Source of the DNA: Prado023 sp964638055
GTDB taxonomy: Bacteria; Actinomycetota; Actinomycetes; S36-B12; CAIYMF01
Assembly: GCA_964638055.1 (NCBI GenBank)
Contig: CAZWXF010000042.1
Span: 1-22,817, forward strand
Reading direction: 5' to 3'
DNA: 22,817 bases
Shown here: in pieces, positions 13,777-21,160 of the stretch
How positions within the stretch are numbered: position 1 is the first letter of the stretch
Layout: each line of letters begins with the position of its first letter
Position numbers and translations under genes: made by a program
The notes under the pieces: model-generated
The model's database searches: none
What the model saw: only the letters and a program-made list of their open reading frames with translations
Told to the model about the DNA's origin: nothing

Positions 13777-14922
13777 GTGACCACCCCATTCGACCCGACC
13801 ACCATCGCGATCCCGGCCAGCCTGCTGCCAGGTGACGGCCGATTCGGCTGCGGACCCTCGAAGGTGCGCGTCGAGCAGGTCGAGGCGCTGCGTGCCGTGG
13901 CGACCAGCGTGCTGGGCACCTCGCACCGGCAGAAGACCGTCCGGACCCAGGTGGCACGACTGCGCTCCGGGTTGGCAGACCTGTTCAGCCTGCCCGACGG
14001 CTACGAGGTCGTGCTCGGCCTCGGTGGCGCGACGGCCTTCTGGGACGCCGCCACGTTCAGCCTGATCCGGGATCGCGCACAGTTCCTGTCCTTCGGCGAG
14101 TTCGGCTCGAAGTTCGCCGCCGCCGCGAGGACCGCCCCGCACCTGGGCGACCCCACGATCGTCAGGTCCGATCCCGGCACGGCACCGCAGTTCCGGGCCG
14201 AGGCGGGGATAGACCTCTACGGCTCCCCGCACAACGAGACCTCGACCGGCGTCGCGATCACCCCGACACGAGCGGCAGGGGCGGACCAGGGGGCTCTCAT
14301 GGCCTTCGACGCCACGTCCGCGGCAGGCGGCCTGGCCGTGGATCCGGCCCAGTTCGACGTCTACTACTTCGCCCCCCAGAAGAACTTCGCCTCCGACGGT
14401 GGCCTGTGGTTCGCCCTGATGAGCCCGGCGGCCATCGAGCGCATCGAGCAGGTCGGCGCCTCCGGCCGGTGGGTTCCCGCCTTCCTGGACCTCAAGATCG
14501 CGCTGGACAACTCCCGGCTGGAGCAGACCTACAACACCCCCGCTCTGGCCACGATCGTGATGATGGCCGAGCAGCTGGACTGGTTCAACAGCCAGGGGGG
14601 ACTGGCGTGGACCACCGCGCGGACCGCACGGTCCGCCTCGACGCTGTACAGCTGGGCCGAGGCCAGCGACTTCGCGACGCCCTACGTCAGCGATCCGGCA
14701 CTGCGCAGCGATGTGGTGGGAACCATCGACCTCCACGAGTCCGTCGATGCCGCAGCGGTCGCCAAGGCGCTGCGGGCCAACGGCGTGGTCGACACCGAGC
14801 CCTACCGCAAGCTGGGCCGCAACCAGCTGCGGGTGGCCATGTTCCCGGCCATCGACCCCGAGGATGTGGCCGCGCTGACGCGTTGCATCGACCACGTCGT
14901 GGCCGAGCTGCCGCGCCCCTGA
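13777..14922 (+). CDS. serC: Phosphoserine aminotransferase
   Basis: This 381-aa PLP enzyme converts 3-phosphohydroxypyruvate and glutamate to phosphoserine in serine synthesis. The N-terminus has the substrate-binding RFGCGPSKVR and SVLGTSHRQK blocks; GGATAFWDA binds the PLP phosphate; the Schiff-base lysine is Lys202 in YYFAPQKNFASDGG; YNTPALATIVMM and the C-terminal RKLGRNQLRVAMFPAI complete the fold. It is the actinobacterial branch of SerC (about 370-380 aa). Start is GTG 13777 with AAAGGG eight nt upstream. It lies 22 nt behind citrate synthase, probably one transcript, and ends at a strong hairpin. Confidence 0.95.
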   Translation: MTTPFDPTTIAIPASLLPGDGRFGCGPSKVRVEQVEALRAVATSVLGTSHRQKTVRTQVARLRSGLADLFSLPDGYEVVLGLGGATAFWDAATFSLIRDRAQFLSFGEFGSKFAAAARTAPHLGDPTIVRSDPGTAPQFRAEAGIDLYGSPHNETSTGVAITPTRAAGADQGALMAFDATSAAGGLAVDPAQFDVYYFAPQKNFASDGGLWFALMSPAAIERIEQVGASGRWVPAFLDLKIALDNSRLEQTYNTPALATIVMMAEQLDWFNSQGGLAWTTARTARSASTLYSWAEASDFATPYVSDPALRSDVVGTIDLHESVDAAAVAKALRANGVVDTEPYRKLGRNQLRVAMFPAIDPEDVAALTRCIDHVVAELPRP

Positions 14923-14927
14923 ACGTG

Positions 14928-14946
14928 GCGACCGCAAGGCGGTTGC
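14928..14946 (+). terminator. Hairpin terminator after serC
   Basis: GCGACCGC (14928-14935) pairs with GCGGTTGC (14939-14946) around AAG: eight base pairs with one G-U, five nt after the serC stop codon. No T-run follows. Confidence 0.65.
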
Positions 14947-15050
14947 CCATGCCTCGAGACCGTTGCGGTGATCGACGGGCCACCGGAGACGTCGCCCGGC
15001 GGAGGTCGGCAGCGGCCTGATCAAGGACGATCGGGGACGTGGCCGAGGGT

Positions 15051-15056
15051 TAGGGT
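15051..15056 (+). promoter_or_regulatory. -10 box of a probable leaderless promoter
   Basis: TAGGGT fits the TAnnnT pattern of actinobacterial -10 boxes and ends seven nt before the GTG at 15064; no Shine-Dalgarno precedes that GTG. No convincing -35 was found. Confidence 0.45.
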
Positions 15057-15063
15057 GCTCCTC

Positions 15064-15348
15064 GTGCCCGACCCCGAACGCGCCGACGGCCAGCCGGCTC
15101 TCTCGGGCACGTCGGCCGACAATGGGGTCGCCGTCATGGTCATCGGCACCACCGCATGGCTCGTCGTGGCCGTCGCGTCCCTCCTGGGCCGCGACTGGCT
15201 GGCTGAGCAGGGGTACTCGTGGTGGCTTCGGACGGCCTGGATCGGCGTCGTACTCGGCATCATCGGGGTGGTCTTCACCCGCCGGCGGGCACGCGCGTAT
15301 CGGGCGCACCACCTGGCCGAGGCGCATGTCGTCGGCGAAGATCCCTGA
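15064..15348 (+). CDS. Small two-segment membrane protein, DUF2530-like
   Basis: This 94-aa protein has two membrane segments: AVMVIGTTAWLVVAVASLLG (about 23-42) and, after the loop RDWLAEQGYSWWLRT, WIGVVLGIIGVVFT (about 58-72), then a basic tail RRRARAYRAH. The layout and the RDWLxxxGxxWWL loop fit DUF2530, a small actinobacterial family of unknown role often found near serC. GTG 15064 is chosen because it lies seven nt after a -10 box; longer in-frame starts have no support. The next gene overlaps its stop by one base (TGATG), so the two are translated together. Confidence 0.72.
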   Translation: MPDPERADGQPALSGTSADNGVAVMVIGTTAWLVVAVASLLGRDWLAEQGYSWWLRTAWIGVVLGIIGVVFTRRRARAYRAHHLAEAHVVGEDP

Positions 15349-16349
15349 TGTCCGCCATCCGAGGCCGCCTGGCGGCGGCAGCGACACTGGCGATCGTGCT
15401 CTCCGTCCCCGGCGGTCCCGCCGCGGCGGTGGGGACGGCCCTGCCAGCGAGCACTCGCACCGTGTGCACCTTCGACGCGTCCACGCTCCCGGAGATCTCA
15501 GGCATCGCCCTGTCGCGCACGCATCGCGACCTGATGTGGGCGACCAACGACTCCGGGGGCGGTCCCTACCTCTACGCCATCGACCTGAGCGACTGCCACG
15601 TCCGGGCGACCCTGCACCTGCTGGACACGCCCGCCCGGGATCACGAGGCCCTGGCTGTCGGGCGGGACGCGCGCGGGCGCGACGTCATCTGGATCGGCGA
15701 CATCGGCGACAACTCGGGGAATTGGCCCTACGCGCGCATCCACAAGGTCATCGAGCCCAGGGTGCTGCGCGACGCCGACGTCGAGGTGACCACCTATCGG
15801 TTCACCTACCCCGAGGGGCCCACCAACGCCGAGGCGCTGCTGGCCGATCCGGATTCCGAGCATCTCTGGGTCATCTCGAAGGAGTTCGGCGTCGGGGGCG
15901 TCTTCGCCCTTCCCTCCCCCATGGACGACTCACAGACGCCGATGCGCTCGACGAGGGTCGGTGACGCCCGGTCGTTGATCACCGATGCCGCGATGGCCCC
16001 CGACGGGACACGGTACGTCGTGCGCGACTACCTGAGCGCCGAGGTGTTCCAGGGCCATCCCGCGGGAGCGTCCCTGGTGCGGTTCGGGCTGCCGATCCAG
16101 GCCCAGGGCGAGTCGGTCACGTGGACCGCTGATGGTAGGGGCCTGCTGATCGCGTCGGAGGGCGACAACAGGCTCATCCAGGTCGACGTCCCCGACTCGG
16201 CCTTCAACGAGGACGCCAGCGTCTCGGCGCTGCCCCGCGTTGCCGGGTTCGACGTGTCGACGTACGCGCGGTGGGGACTGCTCGCCCTGACCGCGCTCGT
16301 CGCGATCTGGCTGGTGCTGCGGGCGCGGCGCCGGCGGGCGAACGGCTGA
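15348..16349 (+). CDS. Secreted, C-terminally anchored beta-propeller-like protein
   Basis: This 333-aa protein has a signal peptide (residues 1-27, RGRLAAAATLAIVLSV core, cleavage near AAA-V) and one C-terminal membrane segment (WGLLALTALVAIWLVLR) followed by a basic tail ending RRRRANG, so it should sit outside the cell anchored by its C-terminus; there is no LPxTG motif. In between are repeated strand patterns such as EISGIALSRTHRDLMWATND, DVIWIGDIGDNSGNW, AEALLADPDSEHLWVISKE and GESVTWTADGRGLLIASEGD, like the blades of a six-bladed propeller. No catalytic motif or family name is recognised. It overlaps the DUF2530-like gene by one base. The 3' end, including its stop codon, is the first copy of a 17-bp tandem repeat. 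Confidence 0.78.
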   Translation: MSAIRGRLAAAATLAIVLSVPGGPAAAVGTALPASTRTVCTFDASTLPEISGIALSRTHRDLMWATNDSGGGPYLYAIDLSDCHVRATLHLLDTPARDHEALAVGRDARGRDVIWIGDIGDNSGNWPYARIHKVIEPRVLRDADVEVTTYRFTYPEGPTNAEALLADPDSEHLWVISKEFGVGGVFALPSPMDDSQTPMRSTRVGDARSLITDAAMAPDGTRYVVRDYLSAEVFQGHPAGASLVRFGLPIQAQGESVTWTADGRGLLIASEGDNRLIQVDVPDSAFNEDASVSALPRVAGFDVSTYARWGLLALTALVAIWLVLRARRRRANG

Positions 16350-16425
16350 GCCTGCGCAACGGCTGAGCCCGCGCCACGGCTGAGCCCGCGCAACGCTGAG
16401 CCGGACGCAAACGGGTGAGCCGGCC
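16341..16425. repeat. 17-bp tandem repeat, five copies
   Basis: The unit AACGGCTGAGCCCGCGC begins at 16341, 16358, 16375, 16392 and 16409. Copies 1-3 are nearly identical (one or two changes), copies 4-5 more worn. Copy 1 holds the last two codons and the TGA stop of the secreted protein, and later copies also contain TGA in one frame or another. It may work in transcript 3'-end formation or be a slippage-prone minisatellite. Confidence 0.85.
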
Positions 16426-16518
16426 GACCATGGGGCCGAGCGCGACAGGGCCCCGGGGCGAGGCGAAGAGCACGGCGCTGCATCATGAGGGCGAAAGGGT
16501 TGCCCGGCCCTCCCTCGA

Positions 16519-16653
16519 TCAGCGCAGGGCGGCCAGGGCGGTCAGGAGCAGCAGCCCCAGCAGCACGGCCAGGGTCAGGAAGCGCCTGATCCGCGGATCC
16601 ACCCGGGACTCAGGCCCGCGGACGATCGCCGGTTGCCTCCGAATGGGCCCCAC
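16519..16653 (-). CDS. Possible small single-segment membrane protein
   Basis: A 44-aa frame from GTG 16653 to the stop at 16519 ends in a clear membrane segment, FLTLAVLLGLLLLTALAAL, after a basic stretch (PRIRR). It overlaps the 3' end of the DUF3027-like gene by 44 nt in another frame; a shorter start at GTG 16602 would give 27 aa just after that gene's stop. Neither start has a good Shine-Dalgarno. A real coupled small protein is possible, but the frame could be chance. Confidence 0.35.
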   Translation of the reverse strand: MGPIRRQPAIVRGPESRVDPRIRRFLTLAVLLGLLLLTALAALR

Positions 16654-17344
16654 AGCCGTACTCCAGGGACACGACGCGGCCATCCGCGGGGGACATCCCG
16701 TTGGCGCAGACGCCGAACGCCGTGCCCATCGGTCCGCCGATGGGCAGCAGGAACCCACAGGTCGTGCAGGTGGCGGGTGCCGAGCGCGCCATGGATGAGG
16801 CCGGCCCCTGATCACCGGACCACCAGCGCTCCGCGGCGTTGTCGCGGCCCAGTGCGGAGAGCACGCGCACGCGCCCGATCCCGAGCTCCCACCCTGCGGG
16901 GCGTAGCGGGGGCTCGTCGGCCACGGCTGCCAGGTCGTCGAGCCCGGACCAGCCCGGAGCGAGCCGGGGATCGTCCTGGTGTGTCGGCAGGACATCGCCC
17001 ACGCCGAGGTCACCGGGGGCCAGCCGGTGGCTCCAGGGGATCCACTCGGGCGCCACCAGTGCCTCCGGACCGGGCACCATCACCACCTCGTCGACGGTGG
17101 CCACGCGCCCGCGCGGGGGCCGGGCCAGCGTCACCGCCCATACCCACCCCCGATACCCCGGGGCCCGCACCACGAACCGATGGGTCACCAGCCTCTCCTG
17201 CTCGGCCTGGACGCCCAGGTGCTCACCCACATGCTCGGCGGGCGCGATGGCCACGACGGCCTCCCGAGCCTGGTCGACGGCGGCGGCGCAGATCGCATCG
17301 GCGGCGACGGACCGGCGCACACGCGTCGTGATGGTTGAGGTCAT
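16610..17344 (-). CDS. DUF3027-like conserved actinobacterial protein
   Basis: This 244-aa protein has no signal or membrane segment. Conserved blocks at about 53-100 (THRFVVRAPGYRGWVWAVTL, DEVVMVPGPEALVAPEWIPW and LAPGDLGVGDVLP) match the DUF3027 family as I recall it from actinobacteria. A zinc-knuckle-like C-T-T-C pair (CTTCGFLLP) at about 193-196 and later cysteines (FGVCANGMSPADG, EYGCGAH) suggest a small metal-binding C-terminal domain. ATG 17344 has GGAGG nine nt upstream. In Mycobacterium a DUF3027 gene also lies close to serC, which matches the neighbourhood here. The role is unknown. Confidence 0.8.
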   Translation of the reverse strand: MTSTITTRVRRSVAADAICAAAVDQAREAVVAIAPAEHVGEHLGVQAEQERLVTHRFVVRAPGYRGWVWAVTLARPPRGRVATVDEVVMVPGPEALVAPEWIPWSHRLAPGDLGVGDVLPTHQDDPRLAPGWSGLDDLAAVADEPPLRPAGWELGIGRVRVLSALGRDNAAERWWSGDQGPASSMARSAPATCTTCGFLLPIGGPMGTAFGVCANGMSPADGRVVSLEYGCGAHSEATGDRPRA

Positions 17345-17531
17345 CGGGGCAGGGCCTCCAGTCGATCGCGCCCGCGAGCACGGGATCGGGCGCGCAGGTC
17401 AGGGGTGGGACGTCGCGGGTCTGTCCAGGTTGGCCGCTCGGTGCGTGCCCCGTCAGGGCGGACCCGCGGGGAGAGGCCGCGTGGGTCGCCGGTCGGCGGA
17501 GCCGTCGAAGGGGACGGTGGCACCACGCGGA

Positions 17532-17537
17532 TAGGCT
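17532..17537 (+). promoter_or_regulatory. -10 box of a probable leaderless promoter
   Basis: TAGGCT (TAnnnT type) ends six nt before ATG 17544, which has no Shine-Dalgarno. The rest of the 200-nt gap to the diverging DUF3027-like gene shows no other clear element. Confidence 0.5.
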
Positions 17538-17543
17538 AGCCCC

Positions 17544-18008
17544 ATGACGCGCCCCCGGCGCCACCTGGCGCTCGCTGCCGCTGTGCTGGCGATGTTCGCC
17601 CTGTCCGGCTGCGAGAAGCCGTTCCCGGCCGTCACGACGTGGTCGGGGACACGCAGCTTCAACGAGCAGGCGCTCTGCTGGCAGCACGACCGCAACAAGG
17701 TCCTGGGGTCCGCCGACTGCAGCCAGGACCTGCTCAACGCGGCCAGCGCAGGCAGCGGCGTCCCGCACATCGAGGTGGCCCCCGGAGGGACGGTCGGGAT
17801 CTCGGTGGACCGCGTGGTGGCCGAGGGCGGATGGTCGGTCCTCATAGGCGGGCAGGCGATCGCCGAGGGACTGCGGACCACGTACTTCCGATTCACGTTC
17901 CCCCAGCAGGTGGCTGCCGGTGGCTCGGCCTATCTGCTCCAGGTGAACGCCGCCGCCGCACCCACCGGGACCCGCGGCTACTGGTTCTTCCAACTCGTCA
18001 CGCGGTAG
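17544..18008 (+). CDS. Small lipoprotein, DUF2771-like
   Basis: This 154-aa lipoprotein has a basic n-region (TRPRRH), a hydrophobic core and lipobox ALSGC with Cys23, so it should be attached to the outer face of the membrane. The mature part has two further cysteines (LCWQHD and ADCSQDL) that could form a disulfide, and strand-rich segments such as GGTVGISVDRVVAEGGWSV and TTYFRFTFP that look like a single immunoglobulin-like sandwich. Position beside DUF3027 and cold-shock genes, and its length, suggest DUF2771, a family without known function; I cannot confirm it. ATG 17544 is probably the first base of the mRNA. Confidence 0.72.
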   Translation: MTRPRRHLALAAAVLAMFALSGCEKPFPAVTTWSGTRSFNEQALCWQHDRNKVLGSADCSQDLLNAASAGSGVPHIEVAPGGTVGISVDRVVAEGGWSVLIGGQAIAEGLRTTYFRFTFPQQVAAGGSAYLLQVNAAAAPTGTRGYWFFQLVTR

Positions 18009-18120
18009 CAGGGCCTGCCAGCCCGAAGACCGTGAAGCCGATCCCCGGTGTGTCACTGGTCACATCCCCGCGGGTTACCCTTGACCGCTGCAACTCCCCC
18101 CTCGATCCCAGGAGCCCCAG

Positions 18121-18504
18121 GTGCCCACCGGCAAGGTCAAGTTCTTCGATGCCGAGCGCGGTTTCGGCTTCCTGACCTCAGATGACGGCGAGGACGTGTT
18201 CCTGCCGAGCAAGTCGCTGCCCGAGGGCGTCACGACGCTGCGGGGCGGAACCCGGGTCGAGTTCGGCGTCATGGAGGGCCGTCGCGGCCGGACCGCGCTG
18301 TCACTGAAGGTCGTCGAGCCGGTTGCCTCTGTCGTCAAGGCGAAGCGCAAGCCCGCCGACGAGATGGCCGACATCGTCGAGACCCTCATCAAGCTGCTCG
18401 ACGACGTCGGCAACGAGCTGCGCCGAGGCCGCTATCCGGCGGATCCGAAGGCCCAGCGGGTGGCAGTGCTGCTGCGGGCCGTGGCCGACGGCCTCGACGT
18501 GTGA
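18121..18504 (+). CDS. cspB: CspB-like cold-shock domain protein with C-terminal extension
   Basis: This 127-aa protein has a cold-shock domain at residues 1-66 that binds single-stranded RNA/DNA: TGKVKFFDAERGFGFLTSDD holds RNP1 (GFGFL); RNP2 is VFLPSKSL instead of the usual VFVHxS, as in the mycobacterial CspB branch. After a short linker, residues about 78-127 form a helical extension (DEMADIVETLIKLLDDVGNEL and KAQRVAVLLRAVADGLDV), also found in Mycobacterium CspB. GTG 18121 has AGGAG six nt upstream. A TACCCT box (18076-18081) may be its -10. It shares a one-base stop/start overlap with the next gene and heads a three-gene unit with a helicase-associated protein. Confidence 0.92.
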   Translation: MPTGKVKFFDAERGFGFLTSDDGEDVFLPSKSLPEGVTTLRGGTRVEFGVMEGRRGRTALSLKVVEPVASVVKAKRKPADEMADIVETLIKLLDDVGNELRRGRYPADPKAQRVAVLLRAVADGLDV

Positions 18505-18737
18505 TGAGCGCATCGGGCGGCCCCGACCGGCTGGTGCCGATCGGCCTGGTGGTGACGGCGGTGGGTCTGCTGTGCACGGCCGTGGCGCTGGTGCCCCTGG
18601 TCGCGAGCATCGAGCTGCCCAGCATCTTCTGGGGCCTGTCCATGCTGACCGGCGTGGGCCTGATGCTGATCCTCCTCGGGCTTCTCCGTGGTGGGCTGCG
18701 GCGGTCGCGCTCCCAGCGGCGCGTCACGACGGGCTGA
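18504..18737 (+). CDS. Small two-segment membrane protein
   Basis: This 77-aa protein has two membrane segments, VPIGLVVTAVGLLCTAVALVPL (split here; about 11-32) and MLTGVGLMLILLGLL (about 48-62), with a basic C-terminus (RGGLRRSRSQRR) expected inside. ATG 18504 shares its A with the TGA of the cold-shock gene, so translation is coupled. The helicase-associated gene begins 10 nt further on. No family was recognised. Confidence 0.65.
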   Translation: MSASGGPDRLVPIGLVVTAVGLLCTAVALVPLVASIELPSIFWGLSMLTGVGLMLILLGLLRGGLRRSRSQRRVTTG

Positions 18738-18747
18738 TCCAGCGACG

Positions 18748-20829
18748 ATGGCCCACGGCCGGCCCGAGGCCCTGCCTCCCCGCAGCCTCGCCGAGGACCT
18801 GCGAGGCCGAACCGACGCTCAGCTGGCAGAGCTGCTCCTCCACCGACCTGACCTGGGCACCCCGCCACCGGAGGACCTGACCGCGCTGGCGACGCGCGCC
18901 GCCACCCCGGCCAGCGTCGCGCTGTGCCTCGCCGGGTACGACCAGGTCCTCCTGCACGCCGCCACCGCGGCCGCCCTGCTGCCCGGTCCGATCACGTCGG
19001 AAGATCTGACCGCGGCATTCGCCGCACGGCTGCCCGAGATCGACGTCATTCCCGACTCGTCCGGCCCCGTCCCCGTCCCCGAGCACGTGGCCGCGCCGAC
19101 AGCCCGGCGGCGGGCGGCCGCGGCCGTCGCCAGACTGCGCCGTGAGGCGATCCTCTGGGGTGAGGACTCCTCGCTGCACCTGCTCGGGGCCGCCCGGGAC
19201 CTGCTCTGCCCGCCCCACCGCGGGCCGGCCATCTCGGCTCTGGACGACCAGGTCGCCGCATTCGCCCGGGAGCCGCAGGTGCTGCGGACCCTCGTGGCCG
19301 CAGGCCCCCCTGCCGTGCGCTCCGCGCTCGACCTGCTGCTCTCGGGATCGGTCCTGGGAGCCGTGGCCAACGCCCGCCGGCGCCCCGACCCGTCGCGTAC
19401 GCCCATCGACTGGCTGCTGGCGCACCATCTGCTGGTCCCGCTCGGAGACGACCTGGTCGGAATGCCCGCCGAGGTGGTCGCGATCCTGCGCGGCGACGCG
19501 GTCACCGTGCCCTCACTGGCTCCCCCCCGTCCCCCGCGCCTCTCCGCCGACTCGGCCGCGCTGGGCCGGGGCAGTGCCGCGGCGGCGCTGGAGACGCTCA
19601 ACAGGGTTGCCGAGCTGGGACACCTCTGGACCCAGGCCCCGGCAGGACGCGTACGTACCGGCGCACTGACGCAGAAGGACTTCGCCCAGGTCAGCGCCGC
19701 CCTGGGCGTCGGCAGTGATGCGGCGGCACTGCTGGTCGAGGTCAGCGTGGCGTCGGGGCTGATGGGCACCGACGGCCGGCCGGGTGGCGCGCTGCTGCCG
19801 ACGCTGGCCTTCGACGCCTGGCTGCGACAACCCCTCGCGCAGCGGTACGCGCGCCTGGCCGCCGCCTGGCTGTCCATGCCCCGGACCGTCCCGGCACCGT
19901 CTGGGCGGCCGCTGGCCCCCGATGCCCTGGCCCCGGAGCTCCCCCGACTGCGCCAGCGCGTGCTCTCGGTCCTCGCCGGCGGTGGCAGCTGGGATGTCGA
20001 ATCGCTGGGCGCGGCGATCCGCTGGTGGGCCCCACGGGTGCCCGCGGGAGTGCCTGACGGGCTGGGTGCGATCCTGGACCAGGCCACTGTCCTGGGGCTG
20101 GTCGTGGCCGGGAGCCTGACCCGTGCCGGGGCCGCCGCCCTGGGCGACGAGCCGGCTTCCGCGATCGCGGACGCGATCCAGCCGGACCTGCCGGCACCGG
20201 TCGACTCGCTGATCCTCCAGGCCGATCTGACCGCGATCGTGCCGGGTCCTCCGACCCCGCAACTCGCTGCCGTCATCAGGGCCATGGCCGACCCGGAGTC
20301 GCTGGGAGCGGCCAGTGTGTACCGCTTCTCCACCGGATCGATACGCCGCGCCCTCGACGCCGGGAACCCGGCCGACGAGCTGCTCGCCGAGCTGCGCCGC
20401 CGCGCCCCCATCCCCCAGGCGCTTGCCTACCTCATCGAGGAGGTCGCCGCCCGTCATGCCGCCCTGCGCATCGGCGCGGTGGCGACCTACCTGCGCTGCG
20501 ACGACCCCACCCTGCTCACGGCGATCCTGGCCGACCCGCGAGCGGCCGGGCTGGGACTGTTCCGCCTGGGCGAGGGTGTCCTGGGCTCGCAGCAACCTCC
20601 CGACCTGGTCGCGGCGGGTCTCCAGCAGGCCGGGCACTGGCCACAGCCGGACCCGGCGCGCGGGCACACGGCGCCGGCACCGCGACGCTCCCGCGGCACG
20701 GGCGGGATCCCCGAGCTGTCGGCTGGACCCGGGTCCCTGCGCGGCATCAGCCCGGGTCACGCGCGCTCGGTCGTCGCGCGGATGCGCTCGGCAGATCCTC
20801 CGGAGGGCCGGGCACCGGCCCGCTCCTGA
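18748..20829 (+). CDS. Helicase-associated protein (Helicase_C_3 / XPB-partner type)
   Basis: This 693-aa protein has no Walker A, so it is not itself a helicase. It starts SLAEDLRGRTDAQLAELLLHRPDL, a family-typical opening, has winged-helix-like segments in the middle, and ends with a domain (about 485-630) containing SLILQADLTAIVPGPP, the mark of the helicase C-terminal-domain-like family found beside XPB in actinobacteria (as in the mycobacterial gene next to ercc3). The tail (about 630-693) is Pro/Arg-rich. It probably works with the XPB helicase encoded convergently just downstream, in DNA repair or transcription-linked unwinding; a direct contact is inferred. ATG 18748 follows the membrane gene by 10 nt. 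Confidence 0.85.
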   Translation: MAHGRPEALPPRSLAEDLRGRTDAQLAELLLHRPDLGTPPPEDLTALATRAATPASVALCLAGYDQVLLHAATAAALLPGPITSEDLTAAFAARLPEIDVIPDSSGPVPVPEHVAAPTARRRAAAAVARLRREAILWGEDSSLHLLGAARDLLCPPHRGPAISALDDQVAAFAREPQVLRTLVAAGPPAVRSALDLLLSGSVLGAVANARRRPDPSRTPIDWLLAHHLLVPLGDDLVGMPAEVVAILRGDAVTVPSLAPPRPPRLSADSAALGRGSAAAALETLNRVAELGHLWTQAPAGRVRTGALTQKDFAQVSAALGVGSDAAALLVEVSVASGLMGTDGRPGGALLPTLAFDAWLRQPLAQRYARLAAAWLSMPRTVPAPSGRPLAPDALAPELPRLRQRVLSVLAGGGSWDVESLGAAIRWWAPRVPAGVPDGLGAILDQATVLGLVVAGSLTRAGAAALGDEPASAIADAIQPDLPAPVDSLILQADLTAIVPGPPTPQLAAVIRAMADPESLGAASVYRFSTGSIRRALDAGNPADELLAELRRRAPIPQALAYLIEEVAARHAALRIGAVATYLRCDDPTLLTAILADPRAAGLGLFRLGEGVLGSQQPPDLVAAGLQQAGHWPQPDPARGHTAPAPRRSRGTGGIPELSAGPGSLRGISPGHARSVVARMRSADPPEGRAPARS

Positions 20830-20843
20830 GCGGGGCTCCAGTG

Positions 20844-20973
20844 TCGACGGACTCGGTCTCGACGGGCTCGACCGGCGGGGGCTCGGTCTCGACGGACTCG
20901 GTCTCGACGGGCTCGACCGGCGGGGGCTTGGTCTCGACGGACTCGGTCTCGACGGGCTCGACCGGCGGGGGCT
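20844..20973. repeat. 45-bp tandem repeat array (left part)
   Basis: Copies begin at 20844, 20889 and 20934 (the last cut by the gap). Each holds the variants TCGACGGACTCGG and TCGACGGGCTCGACCGG plus CGGGGGCT. The 45-bp period keeps reading frames open, so long but meaningless frames appear on both strands (GLDGLDRRG-like and VEPVETE-like). It lies just after the helicase-associated stop codon. TCGA-rich segments can partly fold on themselves. Confidence 0.9.
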
Positions 20974-21073
20974 NNNNNNNNNNNNNNNNNNNNNNNNNNN
21001 NNNNNNNNNNNNNNNNNNNNNNNNNNNNNNNNNNNNNNNNNNNNNNNNNNNNNNNNNNNNNNNNNNNNNNNNN
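20974..21073. other. Assembly gap of 100 N
   Basis: Exactly 100 undetermined bases interrupt the tandem array. A round 100 is the usual placeholder for a gap of unknown size, so the true array may be longer or shorter. Confidence 0.98.
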
Positions 21074-21157
21074 GGGCTTGGTCTCGACGGGCTCGACCGG
21101 CGCTCGGGCTCGACCGGCGCTCGGGCTCGACCGGCGCACGGGCTCGACCCGCGGGGG
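21074..21157. repeat. Right part of the array with 17-bp period
   Basis: After a remnant of the 45-bp unit, GGCTCGACC occurs at 21090, 21107, 21124 and 21141, a 17-bp period with unit GGCTCGACCGGCGCTCG. The array ends four nt before the XPB helicase stop codon. Confidence 0.85.
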
Positions 21158-21160
21158 GCG

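Noticed and set aside
16341..16425. CRISPR array
   Set aside because: Copies are contiguous 17-bp units with no unique spacers, and no cas genes are near.
18008..18018. GCAGG-G-CCTGC hairpin after the DUF2771-like gene
   Set aside because: A one-nt loop and five-base arms are too weak to call a terminator.
20747..21139. Minus-strand VEPVETE repeat protein and plus-strand GLDGLDRRG repeat protein
   Set aside because: Both come from translating the 45-bp tandem DNA repeat through an N gap; no start signal or domain, and the period being a multiple of three explains the open frames.
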